Source: Tieghemiomyces parasiticus (lineage: Eukaryota; Kickxellomycota; Dimargaritomycetes; Dimargaritales; Dimargaritaceae). From it: DNA of 10,308 nt. Positions 1 to 8,651 of this stretch are shown one piece after another. Within the stretch, counting starts at the first letter, position 1. Each line of letters starts with the position of its first letter. The translations under genes and the position numbers were made by a program. Where the stretch lies: NCBI GenBank assembly GCA_027575765.1, contig JANBPT010001347.1, positions 1 to 10,308 of the forward strand. Reading direction: 5' to 3'. The notes beneath the pieces were generated by a model. That model was not told where the DNA came from, ran no database searches, and saw nothing but the letters and a program-made list of their open reading frames with translations.

Positions 1-65
1 AACTAGAGGGTCACCAAAGTTAGGCAATCAAAACAAAAACAACTTTAGTTTAGTATCATATATAT

Positions 66-97
66 ACCCAGGACATCTGTACTTCTATGTTCTGGGT
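66..97. repeat. hairpin-forming inverted repeat
   Basis: ACCCAGGACAT at 66-76 faces ATGTTCTGGGT at 87-97, an 11-bp repeat with one mismatch and a 10-nt loop. It lies between a second pair of facing arms, ATATATACCCAG (60-71) and CTGGTATATATAT (143-155). The function is unknown. Confidence 0.35.
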
Positions 98-468
98 GTG
101 TTTTCCCTACCCTGCCTTGGGGTACCCAGTTCTACATTAAAACTGGTATATATATCTATTCTTCACAGTGTTAGTGGTGCTGACACCGGCTTTATCTCTT
201 GAAGGCATCAAACAGGCACATCAATACCCAAAAGGCGTAAACAACTGCCAATCCCCTTTAGGAGGAAAGGCAGGATTAAGGTTTAAGGTTACACGCAATA
301 TGCAGGGGGATGTAGATCCTTCCCCCGCACATGAGTATAAGAAGCAAGCCTGCGTGGGTTAGCAAGGGCTCACCAGTCAATTATCTATCTATATATTTTA
401 TATTGTTGACTTCTTTTATTTTATTTTCTGCATAGTTGGGACACCATTGGAGTCCCATGCTATTTATG

Positions 469-1119
469 TTAACCCTAAACAGTAAACAAACCCTGTTGCC
501 CCTGTTGTGCCATTAGGCCTAGACCATTGTTGCCTATGGTCCAACCAAAGTATTGCACCCCAAAGTTCAGCACCACATGTTGTGGTGTCCAGATAGTTAT
601 TTGGACTCCTGAAGATGCCTGGGCTGGTAGAACACTAGGGAAGGTTATTCCAGCCCAACCTGGGCAACTACAAGGATCAGGGTATATGACTGAAGTCATG
701 GGGAAGGAAATTTTTTGATTCTTAACCATCAGTTGATGGCCTACTTTCTCATAACTTTAATGTCATATTGTCTTGTAACTTTTGTACATTTTATTGCTCT
801 AGCTTTTGAGGTTAACTGGTTGTGGCTTGCAATCTAAATGGTTCAACCCACCACCTGAATCACCATGACTTGAAGGGACTCAATGTTTTATTATTTATAG
901 TCCAAGCCCTGTTACCTATAAGCTTAGGGAGGGGTTGCCCAGCCCTGCCGCAGGGTGCCAGTTGACAAGTGGGAATTGAGGTTACAATCCAGGCTTTACA
1001 AAAGAATGAGTCGTCAGGCAATGAAACTGATGGACAAAAGACAGGCCAAATAGTTTGCCCAGCCACTAAATCTAGTAGTGAAATTAAATGGGCGCAAAGG
1101 GAGAGTGCTGTAGGGTTAA
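469..1119. mobile_element. possible non-autonomous piggyBac-like element (tentative)
   Basis: TTAACCCTA occurs at 469-477 and its reverse complement TAGGGTTAA at 1111-1119, giving a 643-bp insert bounded by TTAA on both sides. piggyBac-superfamily elements insert at TTAA, duplicate it, and often have termini starting CCC. Beyond the first nine bases the ends match only loosely: the left has ACAG and CCCTGTTGCCCC, the right read inward has ACAG and CCCTTTGCGCCC. No transposase is encoded. A nine-base match can arise by chance in a region this size, so the call is weak. Confidence 0.25.
571..606. repeat. two adjoining palindromic hairpins
   Basis: CACCACA (571-577) faces TGTGGTG (581-587) across a 3-nt loop. 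It is followed directly by GTCCA (587-591) facing TGGAC (602-606), whose inner bases also pair partly. The pair lies inside the candidate TTAA-bounded element, near its left end. Confidence 0.35.
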
Positions 1120-1230
1120 TTGATATGCAGAGACAAGGATATGGTTAACGTTTTGAAAAGAAAATGTGACAGGCTAACTGGCGGAAGGTAGTCCCACAGA
1201 TTGTCAGTCACCATCATGAGAGATAATGCA

Positions 1231-1259
1231 CCCCTCCCCCCCTGTGGGAGTGGGAGGGG
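1231..1259. repeat. GC-rich hairpin with C/G runs
   Basis: CCCCTCCC at 1231-1238 faces GGGAGGGG at 1252-1259. An inner CCC/GGG pairing leaves a 3-nt loop. The feature marks the point where base composition rises after the AT-richer island. Confidence 0.35.
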
Positions 1260-1762
1260 AATTCTGCGCAGGACACATCTATAGCTAGCGGAAGCGTATT
1301 GGCCCAGGAGGCCACAGAACGAGGCCTGACTGAGGCCTCTAAGGCGGGGCTGCCAGCCCTAATCGATCCCTCCAAGGCAGACCCACCCTCTCCAACTAAT
1401 TACCTTGGGAGGAACGACTAGTCTCCGCTGGACTGGCCTCCCTTTGGACGTGTCCGCAACAGGATACGTCCATTCTTCCCTGTTGGCCTCCTCCCCCGGC
1501 TTCGTGATCGACCCTGATAATGACTACTCCCCACCCCCACTCTGTGGTCAAACTTCAGGTTTGTTGATCCCAGTATATTTAGCTGCAACGGTTCGCTCCT
1601 TCTTGGCATCAAATTAACTGCATTCCCAATTTTCATATCCACTTGTTCCTTATAAATGAGGTTTACTTTACTACACCATCGCGGAGGACCAAGCGACTGA
1701 TGGGCGGGAAATCACTGCGTCTCTACCTTGACCGGCACTGCAAACGGCTCTTGCGTTTACAA

Positions 1763-1768
1763 TTTATT
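1763..1768 (-). terminator. second AATAAA hexamer, possible distal poly(A) signal
   Basis: A further TTTATT on the plus strand, about 120 nt beyond the first hexamer, could serve as an alternative 3' end for the SREK1-like transcript. Confidence 0.25.
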
Positions 1769-1884
1769 CATACGATATAAGGAGATGGAGATGGATAGTG
1801 TGTACTTGACAGGTCTTACGTTGTACTCTCGGCTAGCCGTTTAAACCCAGCGAAGCTATTCGATCAACCTCTGATCCATACGAA

Positions 1885-1890
1885 TTTATT
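1885..1890 (-). terminator. AATAAA poly(A) signal, SREK1-like gene
   Basis: The plus strand reads TTTATT, which is AATAAA on the transcribed strand, 132 nt past the stop codon. This is the first canonical hexamer downstream of the gene. Confidence 0.5.
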
Positions 1891-1992
1891 CGACTAATGT
1901 GAAGCACCAACGACCGGGAGTATCTAAATAAGCTTTAAAAGTAAGAAGAAGAAAAAAACCGACATCCTTCCAACCTATTAACCACACCAGAC

Positions 1993-2021
1993 GAGGGCCC
2001 AAGGAAATACAACGGGCCCTC
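1993..2021 (-). terminator. perfect inverted repeat just downstream of the SREK1-like stop codon
   Basis: GAGGGCCC at 1993-2000 and GGGCCCTC at 2014-2021 are exact reverse complements with a 13-nt spacer. The stop codon TAG is at 2023-2025, so a GC-rich 8-bp stem would form within two bases of the stop in the 3' UTR. The repeat is seen directly; a role in 3'-end formation or mRNA stability is inference. Confidence 0.4.
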
Positions 2022-2022
2022 T

Positions 2023-4279
2023 CTACTCCGACGAATCGGTCAGCTTGCCTTTATCATCAACCGCCTCGTCCACAGCCTGGGATTTTACCAGCCCATCAGC
2101 TTTCAGGTCGTCGTCAGTGGGCCGACGGGACGACATCTGCCGGGTGGACGACGCTTCACGGGTTCGGTGACGGCGAGACGAAGTAGTACTCCGTTCGCGA
2201 CCGTCCCGGTCCTCCTCGTGGCGTTGGCTACGGCGATGGCGGGAGCTCACCGACGGGGTACGGCTACGGCTTTCACGCCGAGAACGGTGGTGGTGGCGGT
2301 GAGAAGACCGACGACTACTGCGGTGATGGGCCGAAGATTCGCGGGAGCGGGACCGTCGACGGGACTCACGGTGCCCATCACCGCGGTCTCGGTCGTCCCT
2401 ACCATTATGGTCACGATCTGAGTAACGGCCGCTTCGCCGGCGTCGACTGTACCTTTCATCATCATCGTCCGCGTCGGGGCGGGTCTCGTCGCTATAGTCC
2501 GGGTGGCGCCGGCGGCGACTGCGACGGTGGCGGTCGTGGCTGTCGTCCCGGGCGCGGTCCGAGTCGCGGTGAGAGCGACGACCGTCTCGAGGGCTTGACG
2601 CACGGGACCGCGGGAAGGTTGGGGTAGATTCAGCAAGCTTAATGTCGGCCGGCGCGTCCTTGAAGGTAGCCGAGGTGGGCGTCGGGTTGGCCGATCCGGA
2701 ATACTTTAGAGCCACTCGCTTTTGGGCCTCACGTACGCGCTCCAATACGGCCTGGACGCTATTTTGGACCGAGGCCGCACCGTCGGTGGCTGCCCCTAAG
2801 CCCGAGGTGGGCTTATGGATCGTGCTGCGGGCGTGTCCCACCTTGAGGACCCGTTCGTTATAAACGGTGCCGTTGAGAGACAGAGCCGCCTGGGCGCTCT
2901 GTACATTTTCAAACTCGATAAATGCGAACCGGGCGGTTTGGCCAGCACGTGTGGTCAAACGAGTGAATAAAATGGTACCAAACTTCTCGAACAGCGCACG
3001 CAGACCGTCGTCGGCGATTACGTCGTCCAAGTTACCCACGTAGATGGTCCGGGCCAATTCCTCGACACGCTGTAGTTCAGCGGCGGCCGGCTGGTTGGGG
3101 TCGGACGAGACCGCGGTGGAGGTTACGAATATGACCCGATCACCCAGTGTGGTTCCTGTAAGGCGGAGGGCCACGGTGGCGGCGTGCTCATCTCGGAAGC
3201 TCACGGTCCCATTGCGGCTGAGCGTAGGGTTCTCACTAGTGCAGTATGGGAGAGTTGAGTGGTGATGAGGGGCAAAGGGGAAATTAGTATGAGATCGAAC
3301 GGCCAGACTGGCAAGATGGTAGACTAAGGGCCCGCAAAGTCGACGCCGAGAGGGCTCGAGTCCAAGGGCGTGAAAGGTGATGATGCTGGCGTCACCCAGT
3401 GACTGTTCGATACAAATGCACTCGATATGGCACAGTGTTTCGAGCCGGCCTCCCAATATAGAGGTCACTGGGAAAGCATCGCGGTAGGCCATACAGCCTG
3501 CCTTGGTGGATCACACTGGATTGCGCCAAGTCGCCTGTGCCGTCAGCGACCTAGACTGAATCCCCGATTTGACGCGGGCTGCCAAGAGTAAATAAGGGAA
3601 GGGTGGGGATGGGGAATGGTGAACGCGAGAAGTATAGATGTTTCGAAGAAAAGGGGTGTGAGTAAGAGACGGATCCGCGCAGCAGGACGTTACCGATGTG
3701 TGCACAAATAGTTACGCGGTGCGATATGCGGGGGGTGGAGCAAGGCACACGAGTGATAGGGTGGATGAAATAGTTCGTGGAAAGACAGGTGGAAGAGTGG
3801 GGAAAGAGGAGGTGGTGGTGGTGGCAACAGGCAGTCGGGACGGGATATGGGGCTCTAGTCAGCGTCCAGATCGCACGCGGTGTTGCCAGGACTTGGGGGC
3901 TATTGTGAATCCATTGCCCACAGCCTGGCTGTTATGGTGGGTCGCAGGCGCTGTATTATTCGGCCGCTGGCACGAATGGCTTCTAGTATTTACCTTTCGT
4001 TTAGCTGGACCTTCTCAACTTCGCCTACAAAGGAAAATAAGCAGCGCAGGATGTACTCCGTGACCACAGGGCATACATTTGTTATCTGATCGGAATCGAG
4101 GCCATGTAGCAGAAGTCATCAGGACGGGTTTGGAGAATGAGCTGGGGAGTTAGCGCGTGGTAAGCCGCACGTACATCCCCCCGGCCGACTTGCTTCAGAC
4201 CAGGGCAAGGTTGAATCTCGGTCTAGTGACAACAATGCCATTGGGCGGCGGAACTTACCTTGACCGTTTTTTCTGACAT
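2023..4279 (-). CDS. SREK1-like SR-family splicing regulator, 3 exons, two RRMs plus RS domain
   Basis: The coding exons are complement(4259..4279, 3994..4085, 2023..3235), which gives 441 residues. Exon 1 encodes MSEKTVK and ends AAG|GTAAGT. Exon 2 starts after GATCAG with ITNV and ends AAAG|GTAAAT in phase 2. Exon 3 starts after CACTAG and completes a serine codon. The joined protein has an RRM1 of the divergent SREK1 kind (about residues 7-78: ITNV as strand 1, LFSFVGEVEKVQL as helix 1 and strand 2, then GTVSFRD). A canonical RRM2 follows (about 101-174: RNP2 IYVGNL, RNP1 RFAFIEF), then the motif LERVREAQKRV (about 202-212), which resembles the linker after RRM2 in animal SREK1. An Arg/Ser-rich tail with RSRSRESS-type repeats and Asp/His runs covers about 247-409. 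Animal SREK1 is a nuclear protein that modulates splice-site choice by SR proteins; the same role here is inferred. The alternative start, an ATG at 3492, only reads through intron 2 and would lose half of RRM1. Confidence 0.88.
3236..3993 (-). other. intron 2 of the SREK1-like gene (758 nt, phase 2)
   Basis: The donor is AAAG|GTAAAT. At the 3' end, the branch-like heptamer TACTAAT sits at 3283-3289, followed by a pyrimidine-rich tract. The first AG after it is CACTAG, 48 nt downstream of the branch adenosine, and is the acceptor used. Joining the flanking exons gives the RRM1 sequence LNESENPTL with no frame break. The last 86 codons of the intron happen to be open from an ATG at 3492, so naive gene calling would put the start there. 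The intron is long for a fungus and pyrimidine-rich. I saw no snoRNA or extra exon in it. Confidence 0.8.
4086..4258 (-). other. intron 1 of the SREK1-like gene (173 nt, phase 0)
   Basis: The donor AAG|GTAAGT is a full match to the eukaryotic consensus, and the acceptor is GATTCCGATCAG. The branch site is less clear. TGATGAC lies about 30 nt before the acceptor and GCTAACT about 62 nt before it. The acceptor CCCCAG just after GCTAACT is unlikely, because an in-frame TGA would follow before ITNV. The intron separates a seven-codon first exon from RRM1. Confidence 0.8.
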
Positions 4280-4691
4280 TGGGGGTAGAGTACTCCTAAT
4301 GTGTGTCAATAAGGGGGCGCAGGTGCGGTAGAGCCAATGGTTAGCGATAGGCTTTGCAATGTGGTAACCTTCGACAATGTACGAGAGGGATGTGTCGAGA
4401 CACAGTTTATCGAATGCGTGAAAGAGTTAAGTGAGGGAGCAGGAAAGGAAGGGATGGACACACGTGCTTTAGGGATTCCCCTCAGGGCGATCTAGTTTAG
4501 ACGCGGATCAGACACGGCAGCACCTATGCCCCCTAATGGTGTCCAAAAAAAAAGGTACTCGAAAGACCCGAAAGCCCTTGGCTCTTTCTCTGCCTGATGT
4601 TTCGTTGTGGGAAAAATCGCTTCCAACGATGGGAAGAATGTACTCCCACCATGCTACCAGTTAGTGGAGGAAGGGGCCCAGGGAGCCCTCC

Positions 4692-4708
4692 CACACACGC
4701 ACACACAC
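4692..4708. repeat. short (AC)n microsatellite
   Basis: An interrupted run of AC dinucleotides lies in the intergenic region upstream of the SREK1-like gene. Confidence 0.6.
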
Positions 4709-4983
4709 CTACATGATGGTCGAACTGCGTAGTCCCCGAATCCGTGGGTTTGGCCTGTGCGCACCAGTGAGGCGTAGGCGTCCAAAATTATCACCAGGAA
4801 ATGCTGCACCAATGTAAAGGACACTATACCCCCATCCTGTGAAGCGGGTTCGAGTTAGGCTCGTCTCAATCAACGAGATAGTCTGATTTAACCCAAACCA
4901 GCGTATCTGCTTGAAAATATACCCCAATTACCAACAACAACGTTTCAGCGAGCGATTTAGATGGTTCATATTTATAGTGGGCG

Positions 4984-4999
4984 AGTGTGTGTGTGTGTA
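4984..4999. repeat. short (GT)n microsatellite
   Basis: An uninterrupted run of GT dinucleotides lies about 280 bp from the (AC)n run and in the opposite sense. Confidence 0.6.
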
Positions 5000-5567
5000 G
5001 TTGACGGGCAAAGTGCTTCCAACCTAAATGTCGTGGCGGGAGATGCGTCAGAACAGGAGAAGATGTAGTACGCGTATCGAGAAGATTGAATATTAAAAAA
5101 AGAATGTAAGAACAGTCAGGGGTAATAATAAAAACACGAGGATGGAGTATAGTGTACGAGAGTGCGGGATGCGCGCCATCCAGGACGTAGTGGAGAAAAG
5201 GGGGCGACGGTAGTAAAAAAAACGGGTACAACACGGACGTGGTCGACATGGGTTAAGTAGACGGTGAAGTTCTTGGAAGAGCGAGAGGAAGAAAAGGAAG
5301 AATTGGCGCCAAATGCGCTAACACAGCTGAGAACGAAGTCGGTGAGATTGAGGTGGAGGGGCGGGTAACTAGAAGCAAGTCCCCAAGCGGAGGCATAAAG
5401 AATCCAGCGCGGCATGGAGAGAGGTTTGAACGGAACTTTGGTGAGGGCATGGCCCGGGCGGACGGCCAACCGCCTTCAGTCACACAAGAGGGGAGACGTC
5501 AAGAAAATAAAATGAAAAAAGGCAATGGAAGGAGGAGGGGAGCACGGGCTCAAGGTTGTTAAAAAGG

Positions 5568-6983
5568 TTATACAGATTGGGGTTCCTGGAACATGGGTGG
5601 CGAGGCGGGCCGGGTTCGGCGGCTGGCGACCTGCTGCAACAACCGGGGCTGGAGCTGATTGAAGGTCGGGGAGAGCGGGGTGTCGTAGGCGGGCCGCAAA
5701 ATGTCAAAGTTGCACACGAGATCCTCGTTGACGTTCATGATGGCGGCGGCGTTATCAAATTCACCGCAGTAGTTAGGTGCGGAGAAGACGGTGACCAGGG
5801 TCCGGCCATTGAAAAACTCGTAGCCGTCCTCGACCACCATGTGCGCCCGACATACCAGATCCAGGTCGTGCTTATGCAAGAAGCCGTTCACGATGGTCTT
5901 GCCGAAGCAGAAGGACACGCCGCGCTCGTTGTCCTCCCACTCCAATGTGTTCTCCGAAGGGTCACTCCACAGCAAATCGTTGAGGAGCCCGTAGTCGGGC
6001 ACGTCGGTCGGCCGCTGGATGTTGCGAATGTCGTCGAAGGTGTTGAGGCTCGGCGATAGGCCACCGTGCACACAAAATATTTTGGCGGCCACCACGGCGG
6101 CGATGGGTAGACAGTTGAACACGTTCACAAAGGCCTTCCAGATCTTGATGTTGCAACGCCGCTTACACTCATCGTAGAAACCATACACCCGTGTCACGTT
6201 GGCGCACTCGTGGTTACCCCGTAGCAAAAAGAAGTTCTCAGGGTACTTGATCTTGTAGCACATGAGTAGCAGGATGGTCTCGAGGGACTGCTTGCCCCGG
6301 TCGACGTAGTCCCCCATAAAGAGGTAGTTGCTGTGCGGCGGGAAGCCACACTGGTTAAAGAGACGAAGTAGATCGGTGTACTGGCCGTGCACGTCGCCGA
6401 CAATACGGATAGGGGCCGACAGTTCCAGAAAGGATGGCTGAGACAAAAAGATCTCTCGGGCGGCATGGCAAATGGCGGTGATCTCGGAGTTCTTCAGACA
6501 AGGCGCCTTGGACACCTTACCTGACACCCCGGCCTCAATGAGCCGTTGGATCATCTCGTCGACGCTGAAGCCCTTGTTCTTCTCGGGGTGGTTGACCACG
6601 GTGACCGAGCCGGCCGATGTCGAGATGTAGTTGGTCAGAGAAATAGTACTGAGGCGCCGGTCCTCGCCCTCGTTGCGGATGAGGATGGGCTCTGTCCGGC
6701 GCTCCGGAGGCAAGTTGAGGGTCTGGCCGTTGGGTAGGGAGTGACGGGCGCTGTAGCTGGAGCCCGCAGCCACGGAGGTCTCGTCTTCCTCGGAACCGTT
6801 GACGGAGGTGTGGCGGCCAGCAGGTTGGCTGTCAAGCTGCCGCACGGGGTCGGTCTCGGTGCGCGGGAACTGATCCATTGAAGCGGCACGTTCGCGTTGG
6901 AAGACGCCCGATAGGTCGGTGGAAAGCCTACCCTCAGAGGTGGACCGGGACCGGCTGGAGCGTTTAGACGACTGGTTGCCCAT
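5568..6983 (-). CDS. ppz1: Ppz-type serine/threonine protein phosphatase, complete, intronless
   Basis: The product has 471 residues. It starts MGNQSSK, a good N-myristoylation motif (Gly2, Ser6) of the kind conserved at Ppz N-termini. A Ser/Arg-rich, probably disordered region runs to about residue 138, and the PP1-like catalytic domain covers about 140-430. All PPP-family motifs are present: GDVHG (196-200), GDYVDRG (224-230), RGNHE (255-259), CVHGG (304-308) and SAPNYCG (401-407). Predicted metal ligands are D197, H199, D225, N257, H306 and H381, with H258 as the catalytic acid. WEDNERGVS and [12 protein letters not shown] favour Ppz over true PP1. Yeast Ppz1 acts at the membrane in potassium/pH homeostasis and salt tolerance and is inhibited by Hal3; the same role here is inferred. 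The N-terminal arm is short beside S. cerevisiae Ppz1 (about 690 residues), and a tail of about 40 residues follows the catalytic core. ATG 6983 is the first ATG in the open frame. I saw no AATAAA soon after the stop. Confidence 0.96.
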   Translation of the reverse strand: MGNQSSKRSSRSRSTSEGRLSTDLSGVFQRERAASMDQFPRTETDPVRQLDSQPAGRHTSVNGSEEDETSVAAGSSYSARHSLPNGQTLNLPPERRTEPILIRNEGEDRRLSTISLTNYISTSAGSVTVVNHPEKNKGFSVDEMIQRLIEAGVSGKVSKAPCLKNSEITAICHAAREIFLSQPSFLELSAPIRIVGDVHGQYTDLLRLFNQCGFPPHSNYLFMGDYVDRGKQSLETILLLMCYKIKYPENFFLLRGNHECANVTRVYGFYDECKRRCNIKIWKAFVNVFNCLPIAAVVAAKIFCVHGGLSPSLNTFDDIRNIQRPTDVPDYGLLNDLLWSDPSENTLEWEDNERGVSFCFGKTIVNGFLHKHDLDLVCRAHMVVEDGYEFFNGRTLVTVFSAPNYCGEFDNAAAIMNVNEDLVCNFDILRPAYDTPLSPTFNQLQPRLLQQVASRRTRPASPPMFQEPQSV

Positions 6984-8320
6984 GGCAAGGGATGAGGGGA
7001 AAATACGAGCGGACCAAAAAGGGGGAAAGGGGACCACGGTCAATAAATGGTGGCCGAGCTGAAGCTGGGGAGGAGGAATTAGGCACGGGACGGGAGGCAA
7101 ATGGGTGGCGACAGGAGTTGTGCTGTGGAGAAACACGGGAGGGACTAGGTGGTACGAGCGACGGGGGAGGACGGGGGGAGCAAAGCCTGGAAGGGGGATT
7201 GGAAGTTGGACAGCGCGCGTCGTTGAAAGAGGGGAATACTCTGGGCCGAAGTAGGTGGTGCGAGACGAGACGTTGTGGCAGAGAGGAGCTCGAGTGCGCG
7301 AGTCAGCTAAGCGGCTACAAGAATCGTGGCGGGTGGACAAGCACCAGGTCGGAGCAGGCTGGTTTAGAGAAACACCAGTGGCGGGGTGAGGACGGGGGGG
7401 GGAATTCACCGGCTTTCTAGACGTAGTGGCAAGTGTCGTAATGCGGGCCACACCCTAGGAAGTATGATCCGCAGGGCGAGAGGAGAGACCGGTACGTCAA
7501 CGCTCGTAGGGGTGTCGCACGCCGGTACCGTAGTCGATGGATATGCCGCAAAACCACAAAGCCCTGACCACAAAGGTGTGGGTGGGGCCGAGGTGACAGG
7601 CAGCGGACTGGGGGGGGCGGAGCTCTAGAGTTGGCGTTGCAAGAGGTGGCGGCAGGAATGGCGACGTCGCAAGGAGTAGAGCATCAAATGCAATAGGATG
7701 AAAGAGAAAAGAGAAGGCGGTGAGTGGCGTAGATGACCTACAATGCGGGAGGAGGAGAGGTACTAAGGTGTGATTGTGTCGGCGTAAGGGAAAAGGGGGG
7801 GACCAACCGACCAAGGCGTTACGAAGACTGCTGTGGTTCGAAAGCAACGACGCGGGGTCCTAGGGCTGCTGGCCAAGGGATGGGAGAAGAGGGGTGAGGG
7901 GGGGGGGTAATACGTAGGCCTGGAAGCAATGGATGAGAGGGAGAGAGGCCGAAGCGTGGACGAATAGGCGTCGGGGTCAGATTAGATACAAGGGTCAGAA
8001 GGGAGACGAGGGCAGGGGGAGAGGAGCGGAGAGCCAACGAAGCGGCGCACGCACAGAGCCCCAAGAGGGTGGGATTATTATTTAATGGCAAGGGTGGTTG
8101 CACATATACCATGCCGGGTGGCACGGGGGAAGGTGAGAGTCGCTTTCCAATGGCCTGACCAGCCAACACGGGCGAGAGGGGTAGCCACTCCGCTAAACAA
8201 TGGCGCGACGACGGGGAGATACGCCGGCTGTATCCGACGGCGTGGGTGGGCAACGCAGCAGAGCGCGACCTAGGTGTTTACCTGGGTGCCATCCGATGGA
8301 GCGGGTCAGTGTGCCTTACC
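6984..8320 (-). promoter_or_regulatory. pyrimidine-rich leader and promoter region of ppz
   Basis: The minus strand is markedly C/T-rich across this stretch, as fungal promoters and leaders often are. The base context before the ATG is CTTGCC, with G at -3. The ppz frame stays open for 156 codons upstream without an ATG. CTAAT plus a pyrimidine tract and CCCCAG (ending at 7065) forms a good acceptor-like site. CCAG|GTAAGG (GT at 8318-8319) and CCCAG|GTAAAC (GT at 8280-8281) are donor-like on the same strand. A spliced leader is therefore possible but unproven. Confidence 0.35.
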
Positions 8321-8630
8321 TGGGGGCGGAGGCTGTCTCGGCGCGCCTCTGTGCTGGGCTTGGGGGGCGCAGAGGCCTGCGCAGATGTGCTATGTATAAG
8401 GACGCGCCACCCCACTCGTTTTGCCAGTGGGTCGGAAAAAAATATATTACACCTGGGTGCGTTTATTGGCTAGCTTGCGACAGCGGGTATTACTGCCTAA
8501 ATGAAATATTGGCGGTCGTTTTACGTTAATGGGGGAGTATTCGAATAACGTAGACGTTAAGTTGCAGGAGGAAAACGGCGATAGATTATGTGGAATAGGA
8601 TGTCAGGAAAGACCTGCAAATATGGGCTCT

Positions 8631-8651
8631 GTGGTGGTGGTGGTGGTGGTG
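8631..8651. repeat. (GTG)n trinucleotide microsatellite
   Basis: About six to seven tandem GTG units lie in unassigned DNA. A similar shorter GGT run occurs at about 3811-3823 within intron 2 of the SREK1-like gene. Confidence 0.6.

Larger units (their letters stand above)
1..1150. other. AT-richer intergenic island without a recognisable gene
   Basis: This stretch is clearly richer in A and T than the rest of the window (for example around 380-430). Its open stretches are short (about 60-85 codons, at 168-362, 475-729, 527-718 and 860-1066) and match no family I know. It holds several short inverted repeats and a pair of facing TTAACCCTA ends. The change in composition and the broken short frames suggest a decayed repeat or transposon-derived segment rather than host coding DNA. 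Confidence 0.45.
1151..2022. other. intergenic region and 3' flank of the SREK1-like gene
   Basis: The only open stretches are two overlapping frames of about 70 codons on opposite strands near 1405-1642, with no recognisable product. The part from about 1690 to 2022 is most likely the 3' UTR and downstream flank of the SREK1-like gene, because it holds both minus-strand AATAAA hexamers and the post-stop inverted repeat. GAGGCC-type hexamers recur around 1305-1339. Confidence 0.5.
4280..5567. other. intergenic region between the ppz and SREK1-like genes
   Basis: This holds the 3' flank of ppz and the promoter and leader of the SREK1-like gene. It is pyrimidine-rich on the minus strand, especially 5100-5560. 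Minus-strand open stretches of 70-127 codons occur at 4709-4927, 4866-5249, 5116-5469 and 5253-5483. They overlap each other, match no family I know, and reflect CT-rich composition. A minus-strand TATAAATA lies at 4969-4976 but is about 690 bp from the SREK1-like ATG, so its relevance is doubtful. TGTGTC/GACACA arms at 4391-4404 form a small dyad upstream of the start. Confidence 0.5.

Noticed and set aside
473..480. Telomere-like CCCTAAA
   Set aside because: There is a single unit only, not an array.
2167..2636. Plus-strand frame 2167-2421 and minus-strand frame 2247-2636
   Set aside because: Both are alternative readings of the RS-domain coding sequence; their Thr/Ala/Arg-rich products are artefacts of repetitive codons.
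3236..3492. ATG at 3492 as the start of the SREK1-like protein (489 residues)
   Set aside because: The extra N-terminal residues do not resemble an RRM. They include a TACTAAT branch site, a pyrimidine tract and an acceptor, and upstream exons supply the missing RRM1 half in the correct phase.
4845..4870. tRNA T-loop-like GGTTCGAG
   Set aside because: The flanking bases do not form a T stem and no matching A box or acceptor stem is present.
4866..5483. Overlapping minus-strand open frames between ppz and the SREK1-like gene as a separate secreted or membrane protein gene
   Set aside because: Their products are Ser/Pro/Leu/Thr-rich in all frames, as expected from CT-rich leader DNA, with no signal or domain that holds across a single frame.
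5556..7000. Other open frames over ppz (plus 5556-6059 and 6546-6737; minus 5888-6073, 5962-6156, 6194-6466 and 6635-6988)
   Set aside because: They overlap the conserved phosphatase frame and show no family resemblance of their own.
8311..8400. U1 snRNA-like start (CTTACCTGG at 8315-8323)
   Set aside because: The U1 5' end motif is there, but I see no stem-loop I binding loop and no Sm site downstream. The motif is equally a donor site read on the minus strand.
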